Below are positions 9,014 through 18,898 of a DNA stretch of 64,000 nucleotides, piece after piece; positions within the stretch are counted from its first letter, which is position 1; each line of letters begins with the position of its first letter. This stretch comes from Bifidobacterium myosotis (GTDB taxonomy: Bacteria; Actinomycetota; Actinomycetes; Actinomycetales; Bifidobacteriaceae): contig NZ_MWWW01000011.1 of assembly GCF_002259745.1 (NCBI RefSeq), positions 45,409 through 109,408 on the forward strand. Direction: 5' to 3'. A program made the position numbers and the translations under genes. The notes beneath the pieces are model-generated. The model saw only the letters and a list, made by a program, of their open reading frames with translations. It had not been told where the DNA came from and made no database searches.

Positions 9014-9200
9014 CTCGTAAACGAACTTCCGGCATAGGACGCGAGATGGGATCCCTCATTCATTTGGTAGATAACCCGCAACGCAGGGTGTTGAAACGGC
9101 GCCGTTTCAACACCCTCGTGAGTAATCCATCTATCAAATGAATGAGAAATCCGCCAAATGAATGGATGCCAGTATGCTACGCCATTAATTCGTTTACGAG
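9014..9200. repeat. Nested inverted-repeat structure with 32-bp perfect palindromic core
   Basis: The core is a perfect palindrome, AGGGTGTTGAAACGGC (9085-9100) and its inverse (9101-9116). Around it are 18-bp arms (9055-9072 and 9129-9146, one mismatch), and outside those 12-bp perfect arms CTCGTAAACGAA (9014-9025) and TTCGTTTACGAG (9189-9200). It lies between convergent genes and encodes nothing. It could be a decayed mobile element or a cruciform-forming site. Confidence 0.65.
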
Positions 9201-9227
9201 ACAGACCATTAGGCAGACCATTAGGAA

Positions 9228-10538
9228 TCACCTGAAGAGTCCGGTCAGTTGGCTCCACAGACTTGGCTTGCGCAGCAGATCGTCGCCCTCCCCCTCGCCG
9301 GGGGTCTGCTGGTTCACCGCATAGGTGTACGCCCGCTTGGAGCTGGGCTTGCCCACCAATTCGCCGAATTCGAGCAGCTGGGTGCGCGGCTCGTACGGAT
9401 GGCGGATATCGAATTCGATGAGTCGCGTGGCCCGCTTGGCCGGCGCGGGACCGTACGTGTTGAACCCGCAGGTCGGCGTGGCGATGAGTAGCATCCCGTC
9501 ATGCTCGCCGACGAAGCCGTTGCGGTGATCGTGGCCCGCCGCCACGCCGATGTATCCCCCGCGCAACGCCTCGAATTCCTCAGACCGGTCCGGGCAGGAG
9601 ATGCCCTCTCCCAGATAGCCACCGACCTGCGTCTTGGTTTCGTCCAACACGTAATAGGTGTTGGAATGGTCGCGGTATCCCTGCATGGCGAAGGCCGTGG
9701 TCGCGGCCACCGGGCGAAGCACGTCGTAGTATTCCGGCAACGGCATATGCTGGAACACCATGGATTCCGCGCCGATGCGCTCCGGCAACTCGCGCAGGAA
9801 TCGCAGCGCGTCCGCCGAAAGCGTGCCGAAACCGCCGCCATGCGCGTAATCGCCGGAATTGACGAGCACCAGTCCCAGCACGTTGCGCGTGCGTTCCGCA
9901 TCCATCACCGGCAGGGCGAAAGTGCCCGGCTCGCAGGCGAAGACGACTTGGTCGGGCAAGGGACCGACTCCCTTGATCGCCCCCGATTCGCCCGGCACAA
10001 CACCGCGCGCATCACTGGCCTCCCACTGCCGCGGCGGATTCACGCACCCGGGAAACTCGCGGTACATCGCATCCAGTTCGGCATCGTCGAGTCCACATTG
10101 GAAATCATGGTTGCCATAGGTCACCGCCCACGGGATACCGCGTTTGACCAGCGGTCCCACGCACTGCCCGATGGCCTTGCGCACCAGCTCGCGCGTCTTC
10201 GCCAACGCCGTATCGGACACCGGATCGTCGGACCAGCGACGCTTGCGGAAGGAACCGGCAAAGGCCTGATCGTACCCGGCGATCTGGTTGCCGGAGAAAA
10301 TCACCAGATCGGGGCGCGAGGCGTCCAGACTCGCCTCGATGAGCGACATCGTATCCTTGGCGATTTTCGGCCCGTCCTGGATGTCCGCAACCTGTAGCAC
10401 GCGGAACTTGCCGGAATTATGGAACTGGAGACGCCCCAGACGCGCGGAGATGGAAACCGGGCGATCATCTTCGGCATCGGCCGGCTTGATTCGTGGCTTC
10501 GACATCAACCCCTCAGGGGCACGCTGTGTTTCCGTCAT
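9228..10538 (-). CDS. Calcineurin-like metallophosphoesterase with atypical metal ligands
   Basis: A 436-residue protein from the ATG at 10538, which has GGAGG 4 nt upstream; an internal ATG at 10505 with GAGGGG is an alternative. Recognisable blocks are VLQVADIQDG, PDLVIFSGNQIAGYD, AVTYGNHDFQ, FQHMPLPEYYD and VAAGHDHRNG. GNHD, the single His and GHDH are intact, but the usual DxH is D-I-Q and the usual GD is G-N, so one metal site may be altered. The fungal/actinobacterial PAP29-like branch has the D-I-Q form. A G10 tract (minus strand) lies about 100 nt upstream. The substrate is unknown. Confidence 0.85.
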   Translation of the reverse strand: MTETQRAPEGLMSKPRIKPADAEDDRPVSISARLGRLQFHNSGKFRVLQVADIQDGPKIAKDTMSLIEASLDASRPDLVIFSGNQIAGYDQAFAGSFRKRRWSDDPVSDTALAKTRELVRKAIGQCVGPLVKRGIPWAVTYGNHDFQCGLDDAELDAMYREFPGCVNPPRQWEASDARGVVPGESGAIKGVGPLPDQVVFACEPGTFALPVMDAERTRNVLGLVLVNSGDYAHGGGFGTLSADALRFLRELPERIGAESMVFQHMPLPEYYDVLRPVAATTAFAMQGYRDHSNTYYVLDETKTQVGGYLGEGISCPDRSEEFEALRGGYIGVAAGHDHRNGFVGEHDGMLLIATPTCGFNTYGPAPAKRATRLIEFDIRHPYEPRTQLLEFGELVGKPSSKRAYTYAVNQQTPGEGEGDDLLRKPSLWSQLTGLFR

Positions 10539-10633
10539 AGCCTCCACTGTACCCATGAACATCGCGCCCATGAACGGCCGGCCGCCACCGGCGCGCCGTG
10601 ACAATTCGCCTCCGACTCCCGGCAATAGAGCAG

Positions 10634-10643
10634 CCCCCCCCCC
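10634..10643. repeat. Homopolymer of ten C (G10 on the strand of the metallophosphoesterase)
   Basis: A run of ten C, 96 nt upstream of the metallophosphoesterase start. It sits between a terminator hairpin and the gene, where the promoter is expected. Slippage there could alter expression. Confidence 0.7.
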
Positions 10644-10685
10644 GTGGCCTATCCCGCAATTGTCCGAGAAACGTCCGAGCAAACG

Positions 10686-10711
10686 AAAAGGCCCGCCGGA
10701 GCGGGCCTTTT
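10686..10711. terminator. Bidirectional terminator hairpin
   Basis: AAAAGGCCCGC (10686-10696) pairs with GCGGGCCTTTT (10701-10711) around a 4-nt loop; the A and T runs make it usable in both directions. No annotated gene reads into it from either side, which hints at an unannotated short transcript between it and ppk, or at read-through protection. Confidence 0.65.
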
Positions 10712-11254
10712 CTTCCAAGAGCAACTACTGGAGCAGAATCTCTGCACAACCTCATCGTTGTAACGGTAAGTCTTTCCAATGCCCGTCCAACGTAACAGTC
10801 CTCGTGACCATACACTATTTGTGGGCTCTGCTCTGTTCAGTTGTTCTTGTACCTCATAATCTATTCATGAGCGCCCTTCCGCGCAACCCGCGCACGGCGT
10901 TTGTGCGGTTTTTATCGCAAATGTTCAATCGGACGGATACCCCCGAAACAATCGAGTCGAAACGTTCATATCGAACGGGAACGATGTTCGCTTGTGTGCG
11001 ATTCCGTCATCATCACGGCGTGTCGCGCAGCCCAGCCGCCAGCACTATGTAACCCCGCAGCAACCCCGCAACCGTCATCGGCAAATCTTGCCATGGAGCA
11101 CAACCTGCACACACAGCACCACGCCACACCATCGCCATTATCACGGCCATGACCACCGCAACCCTCATCGTCGGCATCACGGGAAGCCCCATCCCAAATA
11201 TGAACGGCCGTTGAATTCTCGTGCGTCACCCCGGCCACCGGCCACGCCAAAGCC
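10712..11254. other. Intergenic region upstream of ppk
   Basis: About 540 bp without a credible gene. A GC-rich hairpin followed by T5 at about 10887-10912 could terminate a plus-strand transcript. Several GTTC/GAAC half-sites occur at 10925-11005 (for example GTTCATATCGAAC), which might be regulator sites; they do not match a clear Pho box. Confidence 0.35.
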
Positions 11255-11260
11255 TACGAT
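11255..11260 (+). promoter_or_regulatory. -10 box of ppk, leaderless start
   Basis: TACGAT ends 7 nt before the ppk ATG at 11268, so transcription would begin at or next to the A of the start codon. No Shine-Dalgarno sequence is present. Confidence 0.5.
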
Positions 11261-11267
11261 ATAAACT

Positions 11268-13505
11268 ATGGCACAGATATTCGATGCACCATCAAAGGCA
11301 ATTCTGCGCAGTCAAATCGCAGAGCACATTGCCGAAACCGACAAGAACGACCGCCGCGTCGATCAAGAGGGCGAGGCGCCGCTGCCCAAGGATCGTTTCT
11401 TCGACCGTGAGCTGAGCTGGCTCAAGTTCAACCAGCGCGTGCTCGAGATGGCGGAGAACGAGGACACCCCGTTGCTGGAACGCGCCACCTTCGCCGCGAT
11501 CTTCGCGTCGAATCTGGACGAGTTCTTCATGGTCCGCGTCGCCGGCCTGAAGCGCCGTATCGACTCCGGCATCGCCGTGCCGTCCGCGGCCGGCCTGAGC
11601 CCGCGCCAGCAGCTGCGCGCCATCAGCGAGACCGCGCACCGCCTGCAGGACGAGCACGCCCACTACGTGATCGACACCATCCTGCCGGAGCTGGAGAAGG
11701 AGCACATCGTCCTGCTGCCGTGGGACAAGCTCACCTCCGCCGAGCAGGAGCGTCTGTCCCGCTACTACCGCCAGCAGGTCTTCCCGGTCCTGACCCCGCT
11801 CGCGGTGGACCCGGCCCACCCGTTCCCGTACATCTCCGGCGGTTCCATCAACCTCGCCGTGATCGTCGAGAACCCGTCCTCCGGCAAGTCACACTTCGCC
11901 CGCGTCAAGATCCCTGGCAACCTGCCGCGTCTGGTGCCTGTGGACGACATGACCGACGAGGAGTCCAAGGACGAGCGCTACGGCTTCATCACCATGGAGA
12001 AGCTCATCGCCGCTCACCTCGAATCCCTGTTCCCGGGCATGATCATCAAGGAGGCCCGCTCCTTCCGCGTGACCCGTAACGAGGACATCGACGTCGAAGA
12101 GGATGACGCCGAGAACCTGCTCAACGCCATGGAGAAGGAACTGCTGCGCCGTCGCTTCGGACCGCCGATCCGCCTCGAGATCACCGACTCCACCAGCCCG
12201 TTCCTCTCCCAGCTGCTCGCCGACCAGCTCGGCGTCAGCCAGGACGAGGTCTACCGCCTGCCCAGCCCGCTGGACATGACCGTGCTCTTCGAGCTCGGCG
12301 GCGTTGACCGTCCGGACCTCAAGTTCCGCCCGTTCGTGCCGACCACGAACCGTCAGATCGCCGAGGTCGAGTCGAGCCGCGCACAGGATATCTTCGCCGC
12401 GATCCGCGAGCGAGACATCCTGCTGCACCACCCCTACGACTCCTTCTCCACCTCCGTCCAGGCCTTTCTGGCACAGGCTGCTGCGGATCCTAAGGTTCTG
12501 GCCATCAAGCAGACGCTCTACCGAACCAGCTCCAACTCGCCGATCATCGACGCACTGATCGACGCCGCCCACGCGGGCAAGCAGGTGCTGGCCCTGGTGG
12601 AGATCAAGGCCCGCTTCGACGAGGACGCCAACATCGCCTGGGCCCGTAAGCTCGAGCGCGCCGGCGTGCATGTGGTGTACGGCATCGTGGGCCTCAAGAC
12701 CCACTGCAAGCTCATCGAGGTGGTGCGTCAGGAGGCCGACGGCCTGCGTCGCTACTGCCATGTGGGCACCGGTAACTACAACCCGAAGACCGCCCGCGTC
12801 TACACCGACCTCGGTCTGCTCACCTGCGACCCGGTGGTCGGCCAGGACCTCACCCGCCTGTTCAACCAGCTGTCGGGCTACGCGCCGAAGTCCAGCTTCC
12901 ACCGTCTGCTCGTGGCGCCGCGCACCGTGCGCTCCGGCCTCATCCAGCGCATCCGCCGCGAGGAGGACGCCGCCCGCGCCGGCAAGGAGGCCTGGATCAA
13001 GATCAAGGCCAACTCCATTGTGGATGAGAAGACGATCGACGCCCTGTACCGCGCTTCTCAGGCCGGCGTGAAGATCGACATCGTCGAGCGCGGCATCTGC
13101 GCCCTGAAGCCGGGCGTGCCGGGTCTGTCGGAGAACATCCGCGTGCGTTCGATCCTCGGCCGCTTCCTCGAGCACTCCCGCATCTACGCCTTCTGCAACG
13201 CGGACGGCCCGCAGATCGGCGAGGGCCCGGCCTCCGGCCCCGAGGTCTACATCGGTTCCGCCGACCTCATGCACCGCAACCTTGACCGTCGTGTCGAGGC
13301 TCTGGTGCGCGTGACCGCCCCGGAGCAGATCGACGAGCTCATCAAGTATGTGGATCTGCAGATGGCCGACTCCACCGTGAGCTGGCACATGCAGCCGGAC
13401 GGCACCTACGTGCTGCACACCAAGGACGACGAAGGCCGTCCGCTGGTGGACAGCCAGGAGTACCTGATCCGCAAGCACCAGCGTCGCCCCAGCTCGCACA
13501 ACTGA
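11268..13505 (+). CDS. ppk: Polyphosphate kinase 1
   Basis: A 745-residue enzyme that reversibly transfers the terminal phosphate of ATP to inorganic polyphosphate. The N-terminal region contains [19 protein letters not shown], typical of PPK1. The autophosphorylated histidine is in [18 protein letters not shown] (about residue 498), and the second active-site histidine is in [13 protein letters not shown] (about residue 669). Length matches actinobacterial PPK1. An N-terminal acidic/basic extension of about 35 residues precedes the core. The following NUDIX gene reproduces the ppk-mutT neighbourhood seen in other actinobacteria. Confidence 0.97.
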   Translation: MAQIFDAPSKAILRSQIAEHIAETDKNDRRVDQEGEAPLPKDRFFDRELSWLKFNQRVLEMAENEDTPLLERATFAAIFASNLDEFFMVRVAGLKRRIDSGIAVPSAAGLSPRQQLRAISETAHRLQDEHAHYVIDTILPELEKEHIVLLPWDKLTSAEQERLSRYYRQQVFPVLTPLAVDPAHPFPYISGGSINLAVIVENPSSGKSHFARVKIPGNLPRLVPVDDMTDEESKDERYGFITMEKLIAAHLESLFPGMIIKEARSFRVTRNEDIDVEEDDAENLLNAMEKELLRRRFGPPIRLEITDSTSPFLSQLLADQLGVSQDEVYRLPSPLDMTVLFELGGVDRPDLKFRPFVPTTNRQIAEVESSRAQDIFAAIRERDILLHHPYDSFSTSVQAFLAQAAADPKVLAIKQTLYRTSSNSPIIDALIDAAHAGKQVLALVEIKARFDEDANIAWARKLERAGVHVVYGIVGLKTHCKLIEVVRQEADGLRRYCHVGTGNYNPKTARVYTDLGLLTCDPVVGQDLTRLFNQLSGYAPKSSFHRLLVAPRTVRSGLIQRIRREEDAARAGKEAWIKIKANSIVDEKTIDALYRASQAGVKIDIVERGICALKPGVPGLSENIRVRSILGRFLEHSRIYAFCNADGPQIGEGPASGPEVYIGSADLMHRNLDRRVEALVRVTAPEQIDELIKYVDLQMADSTVSWHMQPDGTYVLHTKDDEGRPLVDSQEYLIRKHQRRPSSHN

Positions 13506-13583
13506 TCGACGCGACTCAGCCGGCTACCGACCATGTGAACGCTCACGAGCGAACACTGCTACAGTGGTAACGGACAGAAACAT

Positions 13584-13632
13584 GATGATGCCCGGTCTCC
13601 CGCCCAACCGCGGGGCCGGGCATCGTCGTTTT
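13584..13632 (+). terminator. Terminator after ppk
   Basis: A 12-bp stem (13584-13595 with 13616-13627, one G-T pair) is followed by GTTTT. Confidence 0.75.
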
Positions 13633-13669
13633 CAGGAATGAAACTACGTAGCGGCAGTGGGTTTTGCCC

Positions 13670-13675
13670 TACAAT
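13670..13675 (+). promoter_or_regulatory. -10 box of the NUDIX gene, leaderless start
   Basis: TACAAT ends 8 nt before the ATG at 13684 and no ribosome binding site is visible, which fits a leaderless mRNA. Confidence 0.5.
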
Positions 13676-13683
13676 GACCAGTG

Positions 13684-14919
13684 ATGGGTAGTCAACACAT
13701 GAGACATGTCATAGAAGCCGCCGGCGGCCTGCTGTACCGGCGGAAGGCCGACGACGGCCGAAACGCACAATGGAACAGCCATCTCGATTCCCAATCCCCC
13801 TCCAACACCCCGAACACCCCCTCCAACGCATCCGCCACCCACACGAACCCCACTGCCACCAACACCTTCGCACCCCACGACGTCACGCCGACCTCCCCCT
13901 CCGGCACGGCTTCCCCCTCGCACGGCTGCACCGAAGCAGCCGACAACGTACTGAACCACATCGAACTGTGCATCGTGCATCGGCCGAAATACGACGACTG
14001 GAGCTGGCCGAAGGGCAAACTCGACCCGAACGAATCCGCGCGACACGCCGCGGTACGCGAGATCGGCGAGGAGACCGGCCTGCCGGTGGCGCTCGGCCCC
14101 TATCTGGGCGACGTGGAGTATCCACAGGCCGAGGAAGGCAGCAAACAGCGTCATACCAAGGATCTGAGCTCGGACACCAAGCGTGTGCAGTTTTGGATGG
14201 CCACGGCCATCAGTCCGATTGATAACCTCAAGCGCACGCAGGCGTTTGGTCCGGTGCATCGGGCCGACGTCGGCGAGATCGACGAGCTTGTCTGGCTCAC
14301 CCCGGCCGAGGCGCGCAGGAAGCTCACCCATTCCACGGACCGCGACATCCTGGCCCTGTTCGTGGATCGCGTCGAGGAGGGGGCGTTGGACGCCTTGCCG
14401 TTCCTCCTCGTGCGGCACGGCAAGGCCGAGGCCCGGAAGCTGTGGAAGGGCACGGATGCCAACCGCCCGATCACGCCGCGCGGGGCCGCGGCGGCCTTCG
14501 CGCTCAACTATGAGCTCGCCTGCTTCAACCCCGTGCGCCTGACCACCTCGCCGTGGATTCGCTGCATGGAGACATTGCAGACGTTCTCCTGGCAGACCGG
14601 CCGACCCATGATCACCCTCGACCAGCTCACCGAGGACTCGTTCGCGCAGAACCCCGACGCGGCATGGGATTGCCTGTTCGGCGAGATCACCTACATGCTC
14701 GAGCGGCGCGAACCGACCGCTATCTGCATGCATCGGCCGGTGATTGGTGGTATGTTCGAGCATCTGCGGTCCTTGTGCGCCTCGCCCGCGCTGGGCAAAC
14801 GCCTGATCGCCAAAACCCCATACATGCCGACCGGCACGGCGCTGGCACTGTTCGTCATCCCCACGCCGGACGGCCCGAAGATCATCGACATCCAGAAGGT
14901 TCATCCACTTGTCTACTAG
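13684..14919 (+). CDS. NUDIX hydrolase fused to SixA-type histidine phosphatase (MutT1-like)
   Basis: A 411-residue two-domain protein. The N-terminal NUDIX domain has the box [20 protein letters not shown] (about residues 109-128), interrupted upstream by a Thr/Pro/Ser-rich insertion of about 50 residues (30-80). The C-terminal domain begins with [11 protein letters not shown] (about residue 241), the RHG motif of the phosphohistidine phosphatase family, and ends with the catalytic [10 protein letters not shown]. Mycobacterial MutT1 has the same fusion and cleaves 8-oxo-dGTP and diadenosine polyphosphates. Its place next to ppk suggests a link to nucleotide or polyphosphate metabolism (inference). 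A GTG at 13681 is an alternative start. Confidence 0.88.
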   Translation: MGSQHMRHVIEAAGGLLYRRKADDGRNAQWNSHLDSQSPSNTPNTPSNASATHTNPTATNTFAPHDVTPTSPSGTASPSHGCTEAADNVLNHIELCIVHRPKYDDWSWPKGKLDPNESARHAAVREIGEETGLPVALGPYLGDVEYPQAEEGSKQRHTKDLSSDTKRVQFWMATAISPIDNLKRTQAFGPVHRADVGEIDELVWLTPAEARRKLTHSTDRDILALFVDRVEEGALDALPFLLVRHGKAEARKLWKGTDANRPITPRGAAAAFALNYELACFNPVRLTTSPWIRCMETLQTFSWQTGRPMITLDQLTEDSFAQNPDAAWDCLFGEITYMLERREPTAICMHRPVIGGMFEHLRSLCASPALGKRLIAKTPYMPTGTALALFVIPTPDGPKIIDIQKVHPLVY

Positions 14920-15718
14920 ACCGGCTTTCCCCGATTCCTCCAATTCCTCGGCCGCCGCGGCCGCAGCCCACGCCTCGCATGGCTCCGGACTCGGTCCGGG
15001 GTTCGGCTCATTGCGCTCCGCCGGCGCCGCGTTCAGCCCGGCGCGCATGGGCTCGATGCGCCCGTCGCGGCCGGCCCAGCTCGATCCGGCAGTGGCCGAC
15101 GGGTTGGCCGGCGGCATGGACCCGCAGGCCATCAGCGAGATGAGTCATCTTTCGGCCGCGGCCCTGCTGGACCGCGTGCGGCACAGCGAGGACCCGGAAG
15201 TGGTACGACGGGTGCTGACGTTGGTGGAGACGGTCGGCGTGGATGAGATCGCCGAATTATGGAGCGACGCCGAGCCGGATTCGCTGCCCGGCGTGCTGTG
15301 GCGGCTGTACATGCTGCGTACGTGGATGAGGTTGAACCGTGACGCCATCGCACGGCTGTGGCGCGTGGGCGAACCGGTGGCCACCACGGCCTCCGCCATC
15401 GCCGGCGTCGATCAGGCGCCTACCGAGGATGACATCGCTCGTCTGGCCGATTCGATTCTGTCAGGCGCGTTCGTGGGCGACTTCGCGGTGGCGATGGAGC
15501 GCGCAGCGGCGTTCACCGATGTGGTGGCGTTGGGCCTGCGCGTGGAGGCACGACGGGTTGTCGAGCGGTCCACGGCGAATGGCGGGGTCTCGCCGGCCGA
15601 TGAAAAGGCCGCGCGCGCCCAGGCCGCCAAGCTGTTGCACACCGGCGCGAACCTCATGTCCACCGCCCGCGCGTTCGAGCACGGGGCAAATCTGTGGCGC
15701 CGGGGCAAGCTGGAGTAA
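14909..15718 (+). CDS. Conserved protein of unknown function
   Basis: A 269-residue protein with a TTG start, overlapping the NUDIX gene by 11 bp, which indicates co-transcription. AGAAGG lies about 10 nt upstream. Residues 1-50 are Ala/Ser/Gly rich; the rest is helical and charged (for example [21 protein letters not shown] and [22 protein letters not shown]). No signal peptide, membrane segment or catalytic motif is evident, so it is probably cytosolic. I do not recognise a family; a mainly helical fold is inferred from composition only. Confidence 0.7.
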   Translation: MSTRPAFPDSSNSSAAAAAAHASHGSGLGPGFGSLRSAGAAFSPARMGSMRPSRPAQLDPAVADGLAGGMDPQAISEMSHLSAAALLDRVRHSEDPEVVRRVLTLVETVGVDEIAELWSDAEPDSLPGVLWRLYMLRTWMRLNRDAIARLWRVGEPVATTASAIAGVDQAPTEDDIARLADSILSGAFVGDFAVAMERAAAFTDVVALGLRVEARRVVERSTANGGVSPADEKAARAQAAKLLHTGANLMSTARAFEHGANLWRRGKLE

Positions 15719-17015
15719 CGGTTGCGACTGGCGGACCAATCCCGCTGATCTGTCGGCGGATTTCCTATACATTCCCGTACATTCCCGCCTACTGCCGCCT
15801 ACAATCCGCCGTCCACCACTGGCGCACAGACAGCACGGCGGGTCCTCCGGAAGCAAAGCTCGCGAGAATGCTGTGTTCTGGACCATTTTCCTGCTGGAAT
15901 CCGACCCAGACAGGCAGCGGCGAGGAACGTACGGCCCGTATAGCCCTCTAGAATGTCCCAATCATCAGTCAGAAGTCGCAACTATTCATGGCCGGCGAGC
16001 CGAACTCCCATCACGATCCGACATCAGACCGTCGAGTTTCGATGCCATCCTTGCCCGGCGAGCCCCGAAGAGGCAGCCGCTATACTGGTGAGTCGCGTCG
16101 GACCGTGCTTAAGCCCCGGGCTCCATTTATTGCCGCTGCGAGCGGCCCTTGCGCCGACAGGCGCTTTCGCGGTTCGGCGCTTTTCTTACTTCTTGATACG
16201 GTTTTCGACCTTGCGATGTGGGATATGCGCTTGATCATGCCCTTCTAGTCCGGGCCCCACGCGTATCCCTTTCTCTTCACGTCGCCACGCGGCCAGTCGT
16301 TGGCTCGCCAGCGATGCCACTAATGCTCAGCGTCACCGCGCGGCCACTTCATGGCCCGTCAGCAACGCCGAATGACATTCAGCGTCGCCACGCGGCCAGT
16401 CGTTGGCAGAGTTCCGACGCTGAGAAGCCTCCCAGCGTTGGAAATTCGCCAGTGCTTGGCTTCGCAGCGACGGTAAGGCCCGCAATCGTCATCGCGGAGC
16501 CAAGTAATGGCACGGCGACGACGGTAAGCAATCCCCCACCAACATGAACCAGCACCAAACGAATCGGCACCGCCACACCGCCACACCGCCACACCGCAAC
16601 ACCGCAACCCGCACAGCAACACCGCAACCCGCACAGCGGCACCGGCACCGGCTCGGATCGGAACCCAACCAGCAGGCGACACCGAATCCCGCGTAGCGGC
16701 AACAGTCTCACTTGCGGCATGCGGCATTCCGATGCGGTGTGCCGCATGCCGCAGTCAGATGCGACATGCAACGGACAACAGACGGATAACAGACGGACAA
16801 TAGTCACTCGATTCCCAGATAGGCCATGGCATCAATGAGAGCTTCATCACAAAACCGCCGGTTTTCAGCGGACTTTCAGCCAGCATTAACGAGCACGTCA
16901 GACTGGGCCGGTTAGGCTCGGGGTATCAGAGGTTTCTTCAACGCCGTGCGGTGTTTCGGCGGCACGATTTCAAATACTTCACATCAGATATTTCAGGTAT
17001 ATCGAGGGGACAACC
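15719..17015. other. Long non-coding region
   Basis: About 1.3 kb with no credible gene. It holds a hairpin ending in TTTT (about 16151-16184), three imperfect tandem copies of a ~51-bp unit (16275-16425), a CACCGC/CACCGCAAC simple-sequence stretch (16569-16650) and an inverted repeat built on TGCGGCATGCGGCA (about 16712-16752). A -10-like TATACT at 16081-16086 precedes the first hairpin by about 65 bp, so a short RNA of roughly 95 nt is possible but does not match SRP RNA, tmRNA or RNase P RNA. Confidence 0.4.
16275..16425. repeat. Three imperfect tandem copies of a ~51-bp unit
   Basis: GTCGCCACGCGGCCAGTCG at 16281 recurs as a diverged copy at 16332 and nearly exactly at 16384, giving periods of 51 and 52 bp. 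Confidence 0.6.
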
Positions 17016-17618
17016 ATGAAAACAATCACTCGTGCGGTCATCGCCGCGGTGGCGGGACTGGCCATCATCGGCGACGCATTCCTGCTGTTCGTCAAACCGC
17101 ATCTGGCGCAGCAAGCGGCCTCCGGTAGCGGACTGTCTCTGGCCAGCGGCAACGACGCATCGGCTTCCGGCGGCAATGAATCGGGCAGCGCCTCCGGCAA
17201 CTCCGGCAGCACCGGCACCGATTCCGGCTCAGGCGACAGCTCAAACGCCGGCACGAGCTCGGATTCCGCCGATTCGTCAAGTAGCTCCGCAGACACCGAC
17301 GCAGACGCCAACAACAACACCGGCAACACCCTCAAGGACGGCACCTACACCAGCGTGGCCAGCCCGAACGCCTATGGCGAAATCCAGCTGCAGGTCAAGG
17401 TGGAAGGCGGCAAAATCACCACCATCACCACGGTAAAGGCACCGACCCACGGCCGCTCGCAGTCCGTCAACGCCCAGGCCATCCCGGAACTCACCGACCG
17501 CGCAATCAGTGCGCAAAGTTCGGACATCCAGTTCGTCTCCGGAGCCACCGAGACCTCCACGGCCTTCGTCAACTCGCTGCAGGACGCCATCAATCAGGCG
17601 CAGAACGCCGGCAACTGA
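17016..17618 (+). CDS. Secreted/membrane-anchored FMN-binding domain protein
   Basis: A 200-residue protein. A hydrophobic N-terminal segment (residues 6-26) anchors or exports it. A long Ser/Gly/Asp/Ala-rich linker spans about 35-105, then comes an FMN-binding domain beginning LKDGTYTSVASPNAYGEIQL. Near residue 170 the motif SGATETS marks the Thr or Ser to which ApbE attaches FMN covalently. This matches small extracytosolic electron carriers. The next gene is ApbE and the one after is ferric-reductase-like, so the three form a flavin redox module. Confidence 0.9.
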   Translation: MKTITRAVIAAVAGLAIIGDAFLLFVKPHLAQQAASGSGLSLASGNDASASGGNESGSASGNSGSTGTDSGSGDSSNAGTSSDSADSSSSSADTDADANNNTGNTLKDGTYTSVASPNAYGEIQLQVKVEGGKITTITTVKAPTHGRSQSVNAQAIPELTDRAISAQSSDIQFVSGATETSTAFVNSLQDAINQAQNAGN

Positions 17619-17683
17619 GCAGCCCCGACAACAACCGACCGGCATCGTCCACGAATCCAACGAATCCGGCAATCCGCATCATC

Positions 17684-18613
17684 ATGGCAACCATCCAAGC
17701 CCGAGTCATCCACGCGATGACCATCCCGTTCACCGTCCAGCTCGTCAGCGAGCGCCGCGACGCCACATACCTCGCCACGCTCATCGACGAGGTGACGCCG
17801 CAGATCGGCGCGTTCCTGCAGCATGTGGACGCCACGTTCTCCCCGTTCCGGCATGATTCGCAGGTCAGCGCCGCCCGCCGCGGCGATTGGTCCGGACTGC
17901 TGCGCGGCACACACAACGCACACGGCACCCAAGACACACGCGGCACCCGCCATCACGGCACCACAATCTCCCCCGACGGCGCCCGCCGGCCGCAATCCGA
18001 ATTCGCCGAGGTCTACGCGCTGGCCCAACAGGCCAAGCAGCTCACCCACGGCCATTTCGACCCGATGCACGCAGGCGTCTACGACCCGACCGGCATCGTC
18101 AAGGGTTGGGCCATCGAGCGCGCACACGAACGGTTCCTCATGCCGCTCATCCGCTCCGGCCGGTGTGACGCGGCCGCGCTGGGCGGTGGTGGGGACATCC
18201 AGACCGCCGTGGCCGATGACAGCGACTTCACATGGCGCATCGGCGTGCAGAACCCGGACGACCCACGCAGCACGCTACGCACCGTCACCATGCGCAACGG
18301 CGGCATCGCAACCTCCGGCACCAGCCAGCGCGGCGAGCACATCACCCGCACCGCACACGACCTCAAACAGGCCACCGTCATCGATGATCACCTGACGTTC
18401 GCGGACATGTGGGCCACGGCCGCCGCCAGCGCCGGTGAGGCCGCCTTCCGCAACATCGTGGCGGGCAGTCCCACGGCACATGCCAAGTCCACAGCACAAG
18501 CCAAGCCCGCGACACTGCCCCATCCCACAGCCCAGTCCAATCTCATGGCCGTGTTCGTGCGGGCCGATGGCACCGTCACCGAACTGCATCCGAGCCAGAC
18601 AGGACTATCATGA
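17684..18613 (+). CDS. apbE: FAD:protein FMN transferase
   Basis: A 309-residue ApbE-family protein that moves FMN from FAD onto Ser/Thr of target proteins. Family features are DPTGIVKGWAIERA (about 130-143), LGGGGDIQTAV (about 166-176), GGIATSGTSQRGEHI and the metal-binding FADMWATAAASAGEAA near residue 245. No obvious signal peptide is present. It follows its presumed substrate gene by 65 bp. ATG 17717 is an alternative start. Slightly shorter than many ApbE proteins and with a His/Thr-rich loop at 68-90. Confidence 0.92.
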   Translation: MATIQARVIHAMTIPFTVQLVSERRDATYLATLIDEVTPQIGAFLQHVDATFSPFRHDSQVSAARRGDWSGLLRGTHNAHGTQDTRGTRHHGTTISPDGARRPQSEFAEVYALAQQAKQLTHGHFDPMHAGVYDPTGIVKGWAIERAHERFLMPLIRSGRCDAAALGGGGDIQTAVADDSDFTWRIGVQNPDDPRSTLRTVTMRNGGIATSGTSQRGEHITRTAHDLKQATVIDDHLTFADMWATAAASAGEAAFRNIVAGSPTAHAKSTAQAKPATLPHPTAQSNLMAVFVRADGTVTELHPSQTGLS

Positions 18614-18898
18614 CCATCCGGACCGTCAATCATCGGCCGGCCGGCTACTCCCGGCGCACCGGAACCCCGGTCAGCCCGCCGAAGAGCGCGCGACGGCACC
18701 CATCACACGATAACGGCGATGACTAACGGCCAGCACCCGCAACCGAAACCCCGTCATCGTGTAATCGCATGACAGCCCGTCACACGCCCGCCACGCACCC
18801 AGCCCGCCCGATTGCGACCGTGCCGCCGGTCGGCGGGCCGCATCACCGCTTTCCGATTCCACACCACACTGATAAAGACCGATAAAGGACCATCAATC
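18614..18898. other. Gap inside the flavinylation cassette
   Basis: 285 bp with no gene. A hairpin is formed by CACACGATAACGGCGATGA (from 18705) and TCATCGTGT (from 18753). It may lower expression of the downstream reductase relative to the first two genes. Confidence 0.35.

Noticed and set aside
10925..11010. Pho box upstream of ppk
   Set aside because: GTTC half-sites are present but not as 11-bp-spaced direct repeats of the actinobacterial PhoP box.
11889..13499. 536-codon minus-strand frame opposite ppk
   Set aside because: Antisense shadow; ppk carries all expected motifs in the other strand.
16085..16190. tmRNA, SRP RNA or RNase P RNA in the 1.3-kb gap
   Set aside because: None of the conserved sequences of these RNAs is present; only a generic promoter-like box and a terminator-like hairpin are seen.
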